24,511 nucleotides of DNA from JAEUOS01 sp046160545 (GTDB taxonomy: Bacteria > Pseudomonadota > Gammaproteobacteria > Burkholderiales > JAEUOS01), in contig JBJXGS010000293.1 of assembly GCA_046160545.1 (NCBI GenBank), positions 1-24,511 on the forward strand, given 5' to 3'. The notes beneath the pieces are model-generated. The model saw only the letters and a program-made list of their open reading frames with translations, searched no databases and was not told the origin of the DNA. Shown here piece after piece: positions 14,513 to 21,475 of this stretch; the stretch's first letter is position 1; each line of letters opens with the position of its first letter. The translations under genes and the position numbers were made by a program.

Positions 14513-14522
14513 CTGCGCCAGC

Positions 14523-15461
14523 GTGACCACTGCATCCACCGTGGGTGAGGGCGACGCGCTGCAGGTCGAACGTGTGGTCAAGCGCTATGGCGATGCCACT
14601 GTCGTGGACGGAATTTCTTTTGCGGTTGCGCGCGGCACCTGCTTCGGGTTGCTCGGTCCGAACGGCGCGGGCAAGACCACCACTTTGCGCATGGCCTTGG
14701 GCCTTACCGCACCCGACGCCGGGTCGATCACTCTCCTGGGGCTGCCCATACCGGCACAGGCGCGCCAGGCTCGGCAACGGGTCGGCGTTGTTCCGCAGAT
14801 CGACAATATTGATCCCGACTTCACGGTTGCCGAGAATCTGGTCGTCTATGCGCGCTACTTCGGGATGCGCGATGCGGATGCGCGCGCCCGCGTACCCGCG
14901 CTGCTTGAGTTCGCCAGCCTGTCAGCCAAGCGCGATGCTCGCATCCAGACGCTCTCGGGTGGCATGAAGCGCCGGCTGACGCTCGCGCGTGCTTTGGTCA
15001 ATGATCCGGACATACTGTTTCTCGACGAGCCGACCACCGGGCTCGATCCTCAGGCACGGCACCTGATCTGGGACCGCCTCAAGAACCTCATGGCCCAAGG
15101 CAAGACCCTGCTCCTGACAACCCATTTCATGGACGAGGCAGAGCGCCTGTGCGATCGACTTGCAATCATCGATCATGGCCGCAAGATCGCCGAAGGTGGG
15201 CCGCGCGAGCTGATAGCAGCGCACATCGAGCCGGAGGTGGTGGAGGTCTATGGCGAAGGAGTGGGCGAGTGGCTACGCGATCAGGGAACCCGCTTGTCGT
15301 TGCGGACCGAGCGTAGCGGAGAAACCGTCTTCTGCTATACACGGGACGGCACCGCGCTGCTGGAAGACCTTGCGCATCGTCCCGGACTGCGCTGCCTAAA
15401 GCGGCAGGCGAATCTCGAAGACGTTTTCATCAAGATGACGGGCCGCGAACTGCGCGACTGA
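14523..15461 (+). CDS. NodI-like ABC transporter ATP-binding protein
   Basis: This 312-residue protein is the ATPase of an ABC-2 type exporter. Walker A is GPNGAGKTT (45-53), the Q-loop glutamine is about 92, the signature LSGGM is 144-148, Walker B ILFLDE is 164-169 and the H-loop histidine is 201. The wording around the H-loop, TTHFMDEAERLCDRL, closely resembles NodI and its betaproteobacterial relatives; there is a C-terminal domain of about 80 residues. It pairs with the permease starting two bases after its stop. The GTG at 14523 has no Shine-Dalgarno and lies almost inside the preceding terminator. The GTG at 14541 is an alternative. The substrate is unknown; a nodulation role is not implied. 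Confidence 0.88.
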   Translation: MTTASTVGEGDALQVERVVKRYGDATVVDGISFAVARGTCFGLLGPNGAGKTTTLRMALGLTAPDAGSITLLGLPIPAQARQARQRVGVVPQIDNIDPDFTVAENLVVYARYFGMRDADARARVPALLEFASLSAKRDARIQTLSGGMKRRLTLARALVNDPDILFLDEPTTGLDPQARHLIWDRLKNLMAQGKTLLLTTHFMDEAERLCDRLAIIDHGRKIAEGGPRELIAAHIEPEVVEVYGEGVGEWLRDQGTRLSLRTERSGETVFCYTRDGTALLEDLAHRPGLRCLKRQANLEDVFIKMTGRELRD

Positions 15462-15463
15462 CG

Positions 15464-16246
15464 ATGACGTTTGACTTCTCGCTCCCGTCGATTACTTGGC
15501 GGCTGGTACCGGTTTGGCGGCGCAACTTCCTTGTCTGGAAGAAGCTTGCGGTCACTTCTGTCCTCGGCAATATCGCCGATCCGATGATTGCTCTGGTGGC
15601 GTTTGGATATGGCCTGGGCGCGTTGCTGCCGACGGTGTCGGGCGTCAGCTATGTGCAATTTCTGGCTGCCGGCACGATCTGCATGAGCACCATGAACGCG
15701 GCCACCTTCGAATCCCTGTACTCGGCTTTTTCGCGTATGCATGTGCAGCGCACCTGGGACGGCATCATGAATGCGCCTGTGGCACTCGACGACGTGGTCC
15801 TGGGTGAACTCGCCTGGGCCACGACCAAGGCCTTGATGAGTGGCGTGGCGATCATGGTCGTGATCAGCGTTCTGGGGCTGGCGCACGGCCCGCTCGCATT
15901 CCTCGTGCTGTTTGTGGTTATGCTGGTCGGGCTGGCTTTCGCCGCCATCGGCCTGGTCATCAACGCGCTCGCACGCGGCTATGATTTTTTCACTTACTAC
16001 TTCACGCTGGTCGTGACGCCGATGTCGTTCCTGTCCGGGGTATTCTTCCCTGTCGAACAACTGCCGTCCTGGCTCCATCTTGTATCGCAATGCCTGCCGC
16101 TGACCCATGCGGTGGAGATGGCGCGACCGCTGTTGCTGGGGATGACGCCGCCACGCGCTTTTCTCAACATCGCCGTCCTCGCCGCCTACACGGTCTGTGC
16201 GGCCTGGATCGCGGTCGTTCTGACGCGCAGGCGCCTGCTCGTCTAG
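15464..16246 (+). CDS. NodJ-like ABC-2 type permease
   Basis: This 260-residue membrane protein has about six hydrophobic segments, starting after the WRRNFLVWKK motif near residue 18. It contains the ABC-2 landmarks LGNIADPMIALVAFGYGLG, the AATFESLYSAFSRMHVQRTW loop and the late SFLSGVFFPVEQLP segment (about residues 187-200), all as in NodJ-type permeases. It would form a homodimer in the inner membrane with the upstream ATPase. It is separated from that gene by two bases, so the two are certainly co-translated. The exported compound cannot be told from sequence. Confidence 0.88.
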   Translation: MTFDFSLPSITWRLVPVWRRNFLVWKKLAVTSVLGNIADPMIALVAFGYGLGALLPTVSGVSYVQFLAAGTICMSTMNAATFESLYSAFSRMHVQRTWDGIMNAPVALDDVVLGELAWATTKALMSGVAIMVVISVLGLAHGPLAFLVLFVVMLVGLAFAAIGLVINALARGYDFFTYYFTLVVTPMSFLSGVFFPVEQLPSWLHLVSQCLPLTHAVEMARPLLLGMTPPRAFLNIAVLAAYTVCAAWIAVVLTRRRLLV

Positions 16247-16296
16247 GATACTTGAGACACTGACCGCGCGTCACGCGGATCGCAAAGGAAAACAGA

Positions 16297-16620
16297 GTGG
16301 ACGATTCAATCCTTCTGATCTTCTCCAACGCGCCGGATCGCAATGTGGCTGAATCAATCGCGACCGCGCTTGTCGAGGCGCGACTGGCTGCCTGCGTGAA
16401 CATTCTCGGGCAGTGCGACTCGGTGTATCGCTGGCAGGGGCGCCTCGAGCGCGCCTGCGAGGTGCCCATGATCATCAAGACCACCTCACACAACTATTCA
16501 GCCGTCGAGGCAGAGTTGCGGCGTCTGCACCCCTACGACGTTCCCGAATTGCTGGCGGTACCGGCAGCCTGCGGCCTGCCCGACTACCTGGATTGGGTGC
16601 GTGCTGAATCAGCCCCTTGA
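16297..16620 (+). CDS. cutA: CutA family divalent-cation tolerance protein
   Basis: This 107-residue cytosolic protein has the CutA1 landmarks: ALVEARLAACVNI with Cys33, the SVYRWQG strand around residue 42-48, IKTTS, and HPYDVPELLAVP near residues 78-89. CutA forms very stable trimers; mutants in E. coli show changed copper tolerance, but the biochemical role remains unsettled. The GTG start is preceded by AAAGGAAAA at about 16284-16292. It converges with hemB, with only eight bases between the two stops and no visible terminator. In many relatives dsbD lies beside cutA; it is absent here. Confidence 0.92.
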   Translation: MDDSILLIFSNAPDRNVAESIATALVEARLAACVNILGQCDSVYRWQGRLERACEVPMIIKTTSHNYSAVEAELRRLHPYDVPELLAVPAACGLPDYLDWVRAESAP

Positions 16621-16628
16621 TCGACCGT

Positions 16629-17639
16629 TCAGGATCCCTCGCGCAGCCAGCGAGCGGCATCCCTGGCAAAGTAGGTCAGAACACCATCGGCGCCAGCGCG
16701 CTTGAAACCCAGCAGCGACTCCATGACGACGCGGCGCTCGTCCAGCCAGCCGTTTTGCGACGCGGCCTTGAGCATCGCGTACTCGCCGCTCACCTGATAA
16801 ACAAAAGTCGGCGCCTTGAACTCGTCCTTGACCCTACGCACGATATCCAGGTAGGGCATGCCAGGCTTGACCATGACCATGTCGGCGCCTTCGGCCAAGT
16901 CCAGCGCCACCTCGCGCAACGCCTCATTGGAATTCGCCGGGTCCATCTGATAGGTCTTCTTGTCGGACTTGCCAAGATTGGCGGCCGAGCCAACCGCATC
17001 GCGGAATGGCCCGTAGAACGCAGAGGCGTACTTGGCAGCATATGCCATGATCTGCGTAAGTTCATGTCCGGCACCGTCGAGCGTGGCACGTATCGCCCCG
17101 ATGCGCCCGTCCATCATGTCTGATGGCGCGACGACGTCGACGCCGGCATCCGCCTGTACGCGCGCCTGGCGGCACAGGATCTCGATGGTCGGCTCGTTCT
17201 CGATATATCCGTTGGCATCGATCACGCCGTCCTGCCCGTGGCTGGTATATGGGTCGAGGGCCACGTCGCACATCACACCAAGTTCCGGGAAGCGCTGCTT
17301 GAGCGCGGCTACGACCCGCGGCACCAAGCCATCGGGATTCTCGGCTTCCTTGCCGTCCGGGGACTTGCGGGAAGGCTCGATCACCGGGAACAGCGCCAGG
17401 CACGGGATGCCAAGTTCAAGTGACTCGTCGGCCACGTGCAGCAGCCGGTCCAGGGTCATGCGGCTCACCCCAGGCATCGAAGACACCGGCTGCGAAATGC
17501 CGACACCAACATCCTTATCGTCCAGGACGAATACGGGGTAGATCAAATCATTGGCCGTGAGAACATGCTCTTGGACCAAGCGCCGGGAAAAGTCGGTCCG
17601 GCGATTGCGTCGCATTCGTACTTGAGGAAAGTTTCCCAT
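16629..17639 (-). CDS. hemB: Porphobilinogen synthase (delta-aminolevulinic acid dehydratase)
   Basis: HemB condenses two 5-aminolevulinate molecules to porphobilinogen in haem synthesis. From ATG at 17639 it has 336 residues, close to the family norm. The two active-site lysines are Lys203 (YAAKYASAFYGPFRDA) and Lys258 (MVKPGMPYLD). The metal segment reads CDVALDPYTSHGQDG (124-138): aspartates Asp129 and Asp137 replace the cysteines of zinc enzymes, so this is the magnesium-responsive type. A TTG at 17660 would add seven residues but its purine-rich GGGAG is too close. The ATG itself lacks a Shine-Dalgarno. It follows engB on the same strand after 168 bases. Confidence 0.95.
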   Translation of the reverse strand: MGNFPQVRMRRNRRTDFSRRLVQEHVLTANDLIYPVFVLDDKDVGVGISQPVSSMPGVSRMTLDRLLHVADESLELGIPCLALFPVIEPSRKSPDGKEAENPDGLVPRVVAALKQRFPELGVMCDVALDPYTSHGQDGVIDANGYIENEPTIEILCRQARVQADAGVDVVAPSDMMDGRIGAIRATLDGAGHELTQIMAYAAKYASAFYGPFRDAVGSAANLGKSDKKTYQMDPANSNEALREVALDLAEGADMVMVKPGMPYLDIVRRVKDEFKAPTFVYQVSGEYAMLKAASQNGWLDERRVVMESLLGFKRAGADGVLTYFARDAARWLREGS

Positions 17640-17807
17640 ATAAATCAATATTTTAAACAAACTCTCCCAAAGGAGGTTGACTAGTGGTCGTCATTTCAGA
17701 GGGTCTTCTCTCGCATATTCCCGCTTGACGATCGCAAGCCGATTGGCAAAAAGTTGCCCCAGATGTTTAGAGGCCTCCCGCCGCCCGCCCTCAGCGCTTT
17801 GCCATGT
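17640..17807 (-). other. engB-hemB spacer
   Basis: This 168-base spacer lies upstream of hemB. Its hemB-proximal end is strikingly AT-rich (17640-17660) in an otherwise GC-rich region. Just upstream, the hemB-sense strand contains ACCTCCTTT (17677-17669), identical to an anti-Shine-Dalgarno, followed by GGGAG with which it can form a small CTCC/GGAG hairpin. No convincing -35/-10 pair was found. No gene is supported. Confidence 0.5.
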
Positions 17808-18449
17808 TCAGGGCGTTGTTGCCGCGAAGTGCCTGCGCTCTTCGCGGCTTTTTATCTGCAGGTCCAACCAATTGCCGACTTTTTCGGCAAGGTGTTCTAC
17901 ACCGCTTGCCTTCAGACTGGAAAACAAACTCACGGTCACACCGGGGCCATAGTCAGAAACCCTGGCTTCGGCATTGCGCAGACAGACCTGCTGCTCCTGG
18001 CGATTGAGTTTGTCGCTCTTGGTCATAAGCACGTGCACCGGCAGTTGCCGTGGTACGAACCATTCGAGCATTTGCAGATCGAGCACGGTGAACGTGTGGC
18101 GCGCATCCATGATCAACACCAGTGCCTTGAGCGGCTCGCGTGCTTGCAGGTATTCGGTCAGGAAGCCGCCCCAGCGCTTGTGTTCGCTCTTGGCAACCTT
18201 GGCATAGCCGTAGCCTGGCAGGTCAACCAGATACTTGGCATCGCCCAAGTCAAAGAAATTGATTTGTTGGGTTCGTCCCGGGGTGCGCGAAGTAAACGCC
18301 AGCCGCTTGCGGTTGACCAGGGTATTGATTGCGCTTGACTTGCCCGAATTGGAGCGCCCGACGAAGGCGACTTCGCCGGCGGACGGAAAATCCAGATCGG
18401 CAAGCGCGACGGCGCTTTTGAGGAAGGAAGCTTGCGCGAGGGATGCCAT
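17808..18449 (-). CDS. engB: Ribosome biogenesis GTP-binding protein EngB (YsxC/YihA)
   Basis: EngB is an essential GTPase in large-subunit assembly. The ATG at 18449 gives 213 residues. G1/Walker A is GRSNSGKSS (31-39), the G2 region has SRTPGRTQQINFF (54-66), G3 is DLPGYGYA (76-83) and G4 is TKSD (143-146); MDARH (114-118) is also typical. The reading frame stays open back to 18923, but that extension lies antisense to the cytochrome gene and has no EngB character. engB precedes hemB on the same strand and is divergent from the cytochrome c4 gene. Confidence 0.95.
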   Translation of the reverse strand: MASLAQASFLKSAVALADLDFPSAGEVAFVGRSNSGKSSAINTLVNRKRLAFTSRTPGRTQQINFFDLGDAKYLVDLPGYGYAKVAKSEHKRWGGFLTEYLQAREPLKALVLIMDARHTFTVLDLQMLEWFVPRQLPVHVLMTKSDKLNRQEQQVCLRNAEARVSDYGPGVTVSLFSSLKASGVEHLAEKVGNWLDLQIKSREERRHFAATTP

Positions 18450-18509
18450 GGGCCTGCGGCGCGTGAAGGGCCGAAACGCGTTGCGGCGCGGGCCGGGGAA
18501 CCGTTCTCG

Positions 18510-18532
18510 ACCCGGCCAAGGTGAAGCCGGGT
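18510..18532. repeat. Inverted repeat in the engB-cytochrome c4 divergent region
   Basis: ACCCGGC (18510-18516) is the inverse complement of GCCGGGT (18526-18532), with a 9-base centre. It could form a hairpin in either transcript or be a dyad site for a DNA-binding protein. There is no T-run on either side. Confidence 0.4.
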
Positions 18533-18554
18533 GAAGGACTCGAGGTAGTTGCGG

Positions 18555-18561
18555 TAGAATA
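18555..18561. promoter_or_regulatory. Possible divergent -10 elements for cytochrome c4 and engB
   Basis: On the plus strand TAGAAT (18555-18560) resembles a -10 box for the cytochrome gene. On the minus strand the overlapping bases read TATTCT, a possible -10 box for engB. Neither has a good -35 at 16-18 bases, so the call is weak. Confidence 0.25.
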
Positions 18562-18624
18562 ACAGGTTTGAGCCGCGTGCCATTTGACTGGCCGCGACGC
18601 CCACTATTGCAGCGGAAACACCTC

Positions 18625-19263
18625 ATGAAATCGGTCCATCTGGCGGCGCTTGCTTCGCTTTTCGTTCTGGGTCCTGCGCTGGGCGCAGCGCCCAAGCCCG
18701 CTGCGAAGGCCGACACCGCGCGCGGTTCGCAGGTTGCCGCGCAAGTCTGCGCCGCTTGCCACAATGCCGACGGCAACAGTCCTGCGGCTGCCAATCCGAA
18801 GCTGGCTGGCCAGCATCCGGAATATCTGACCAAGCAGCTGGTCGAGTACAAGGAAGGCAAGACGCGCAAGAACGCGGTCATGGCCGGATTCGCCGCCGCG
18901 CTTTCGGCAGACGACATGCGCAACGTCGCCGCATACTATGCTTCGCAGAAACCCGGGGACGGCGCGGCGCGCAACGCGGCGACGGTACGCTTGGGTGAGC
19001 GGATTTACAGGGGTGGCATTGCCGAGAAAGGAATCGCCGCGTGCGCGGGATGTCATGGTCCCACCGGCAGCGGAATCCCGGCGCAATATCCCCGCATAGC
19101 AGGTCAGTGGGCGGAATACACCAAGTTGCAATTGGTCAGCTTTCGCTCCGGCGAGCGCGCCAACGATCCCAGCGGCATGATGCGTGGTGTCGCTGCCAAA
19201 ATGTCCGACCGCGAAATCGATGCGGTCGCGGACTACATTGCTGGACTGAAGCGAGCCAACTGA
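18625..19263 (+). CDS. Dihaem cytochrome c4
   Basis: The protein (212 residues from ATG 18625) has a signal peptide over about residues 1-21 and two haem-binding sites, CAACH (42-46) and CAGCH (140-144). The two halves are similar cytochrome c domains: each haem motif is followed by PKLAGQHPEYLTKQL or PRIAGQWAEYTKLQL and later by a methionine ligand. This is the c4 pattern, a periplasmic carrier of electrons from the bc1 complex to terminal oxidases. An upstream in-frame ATG at 18568 would put residues ahead of the signal peptide and is rejected. The resB and ccsB genes needed to attach its haems follow. Confidence 0.94.
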   Translation: MKSVHLAALASLFVLGPALGAAPKPAAKADTARGSQVAAQVCAACHNADGNSPAAANPKLAGQHPEYLTKQLVEYKEGKTRKNAVMAGFAAALSADDMRNVAAYYASQKPGDGAARNAATVRLGERIYRGGIAEKGIAACAGCHGPTGSGIPAQYPRIAGQWAEYTKLQLVSFRSGERANDPSGMMRGVAAKMSDREIDAVADYIAGLKRAN

Positions 19264-19419
19264 CGCGCCGGGCGCCTCTTTGCCTGGGTCTCGAGTCAAA
19301 ACGACGGAACTCGCCGCGCGATTGTGGCGTCCAAACCGGGTCGCCTAGCGGCGACCCGAACTGCGCAGCGCGGGCTGCGTGCTCCCCTACCCCAAGCGAC
19401 GGCCCCAACGTCTAATCGC

Positions 19420-21462
19420 ATGCGCCCCGCCTATCTGAAGCAGGCGTTCGAGCTCGCCGGCTCGATGCGCTTTGCCATCAGCCTTCTGACGCTGGTCGCC
19501 GTCGCATCGGTGGCCGGTACGATTCTCAAGCAGAACGAGCCGTACAACAATTACCTGAACCAGTTCGGTCCCTTCTGGTTTGCTGTCTTCGACGCACTCT
19601 CGCTGTACGCTGTCTACAACGCCTGGTGGTTTGTCGGCATTCTTGCATTCCTGGTGCTTTCGACCAGTCTGTGCGTGTACCGCAATGCGCCCAAGATGTT
19701 CGTCGAAATGCGACGTTATAAGGACAACCTGCGCGAGCAGTCTTTTGCCGCGTTCCCACATCGGGTCGAGCTGGCTGCGCCGACCGCTGGTGCGGCTGCG
19801 CGATTCGAAGCGGTACTGCGCAGGGCAGGCTTTGCATCTCGCTCACGAATCAATGATGGCGGCATGCTGATCGCTGCCAAGGCCGGCAGCGCCAATCGGC
19901 TGGGATATGTATTCACCCATGTCGGCATCATCGTCATTTGTGTCGGCGGCCTGCTTGACGGCGATCTGTTGCTGCGCGCACAACTCATGTTCGGCGGCAA
20001 GGAAGTCGTCAAGGGCAATCCCTTGATCGCCGACATACCGGTGCAGAGCCGACTTGCGGCGGACAACCCGAGCTTTCGCGGCAACGTGCTGATCCCCGAA
20101 GGCGACAAGCGCGACTTTGCGGTCCTGGCGCACCGTGACGGCATCCTGTTGCAGGAATTGCCGTTCACCATTGCGCTCAAGAAGTTCGTCATCGAACACT
20201 ATTCGAGCGGTCAGCCCAAGTTGTTTGCCAGCGAGGTCGAAGTTACCGATCGCGATTCCGGCAAGGTCGTGGCGGCGCGCATTGAGGTCAATCGACCATT
20301 TATCCATCGCGGCATTGCGGTCTATCAGTCGAGCTTCGATGATGGCGGCACCCAGGTGACGCTGAGCGGATTCCCCCTGCAGGGAGGGCGCGACTATCGG
20401 TTTGTCGTGGAAGGCGAGGTGGGGCGCAACACAGCACTGGCGCCCGAGGCGGCGCCGGAAAAGGCGCTGACCCTCGAGGTCGTCGCGTTCCGCCCTTTCA
20501 ACGTCGAACGGGTCGCGGCGCGCGAGGTGCGCACTTCCCTTTCCGGCGCCCGTGGAGTCGCCGAGCGGGTCCACGAAAGCCTGGGTCCCGGGGCTGCTCC
20601 CGGACGTGAAAAGGAGATGCGCAACGTCGGCCCCACCGTCGGTTACAAGTTGCGCGATGGTGCCGGGCAGGCGCGCGAGTACCAGAACTACATGCTGCCC
20701 ATGGACATCGACGGTCGCTGGTACCTGCTGAGCGGCATGCGCGAGGCGCCGGCAGACCCTTTTCGCTATCTGCGTTTGCCGCTCGATGGCAATGGTGGTC
20801 TTGACGAATTCATGCGTCTGCGTGCAGCGCTAGCCGATCCGGCGACACAGTCTCTGGCCGGTGAACGCCTGGCCGGCGACCTGGCGCCTTCCGGTGGTGA
20901 TCCCCGGATGCGTGCGCAATTGGCTGAATCAGGCCGTCGCTCCCTGGAGACCTTTGGTGTACGCGGTTACCAGGCGGTGGCGGACTTCATCGAACGGGGC
21001 ATTCCGGAGGCCGAACGCGAGAAGGCTGCCGAGATTTTTCTGCGCATACTCAACGGCGCGGCATGGCACGCATGGCAGGCCGCGCGCGAACGGCAGGGCA
21101 TGGCACCGCTACCTGCCGACGAAGCATCTACCCGCTTCGTACAAGATGCCCTCAACGCGATTTCGGACAGCCATTTTTACGGCGCGCCCATTTACCTGCA
21201 CCTGAATGCCTTTGACGAAGTCAAGGCAAGCGTATTTCAGCTGACGCGCTCGCCCGGCAAGAACATCGTCTACCTGGGTTGCCTCCTGCTTGTGCTCGGG
21301 GTGTTCGCAATGTTCTATATTCGTGAGCGGCGCGCCTGGATTCTGATCAAGCCGGACCGTGTGCTGGTCGCGATGAGCGGAACGCGTCGCGGCGTCGATT
21401 TCGAGCGCGAGTTCAGCGATTTGTCGCGCCGGCTCGCCCACGCGTCGTCCGCGGCGGATTAG
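19420..21462 (+). CDS. resB: Cytochrome c biogenesis protein ResB (Ccs1)
   Basis: ResB is half of the System II haem-attachment machine in the inner membrane. The ATG gives 680 residues starting MRPAYLKQAFELAGSMRFAI; a GTG at 19324 would add 32 low-complexity residues without family likeness, and neither start has a good Shine-Dalgarno. Membrane segments lie near residues 16-36, 68-88 (WWFVGILAFLVLSTSLCVY), about 160-180 (FTHVGIIVICVGGLL) and near the C-terminus (IVYLGCLLLVLGVFAMFYI). Between the last two is a large periplasmic domain. The histidine in the third segment fits a haem-handling role. ccsB follows after 13 bases. Confidence 0.92.
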   Translation: MRPAYLKQAFELAGSMRFAISLLTLVAVASVAGTILKQNEPYNNYLNQFGPFWFAVFDALSLYAVYNAWWFVGILAFLVLSTSLCVYRNAPKMFVEMRRYKDNLREQSFAAFPHRVELAAPTAGAAARFEAVLRRAGFASRSRINDGGMLIAAKAGSANRLGYVFTHVGIIVICVGGLLDGDLLLRAQLMFGGKEVVKGNPLIADIPVQSRLAADNPSFRGNVLIPEGDKRDFAVLAHRDGILLQELPFTIALKKFVIEHYSSGQPKLFASEVEVTDRDSGKVVAARIEVNRPFIHRGIAVYQSSFDDGGTQVTLSGFPLQGGRDYRFVVEGEVGRNTALAPEAAPEKALTLEVVAFRPFNVERVAAREVRTSLSGARGVAERVHESLGPGAAPGREKEMRNVGPTVGYKLRDGAGQAREYQNYMLPMDIDGRWYLLSGMREAPADPFRYLRLPLDGNGGLDEFMRLRAALADPATQSLAGERLAGDLAPSGGDPRMRAQLAESGRRSLETFGVRGYQAVADFIERGIPEAEREKAAEIFLRILNGAAWHAWQAARERQGMAPLPADEASTRFVQDALNAISDSHFYGAPIYLHLNAFDEVKASVFQLTRSPGKNIVYLGCLLLVLGVFAMFYIRERRAWILIKPDRVLVAMSGTRRGVDFEREFSDLSRRLAHASSAAD

Positions 21463-21475
21463 AAGGAGCCTCGCA

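Noticed and set aside
14523..16246. True nodulation genes nodIJ
   Set aside because: No other nod genes or nod box are present, and similar chromosomal pairs are common in non-symbiotic Betaproteobacteria.
17684..17728. 14-codon plus-strand frame after a perfect AAAGGAGGT (17669-17677)
   Set aside because: The Shine-Dalgarno match is striking, but the peptide is tiny, lies antisense to the hemB leader, and no promoter is seen. Chance is more likely; the motif is noted as part of the hemB leader instead.
17677..17952. Plus-strand 91-codon frame starting TTG at 17677
   Set aside because: Mostly antisense to engB, with no recognisable pattern.
18450..18923. N-terminal extension of EngB from 18923
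   Set aside because: It lies antisense to the cytochrome c4 gene. The residues after ATG 18449 start at the normal EngB N-terminus.
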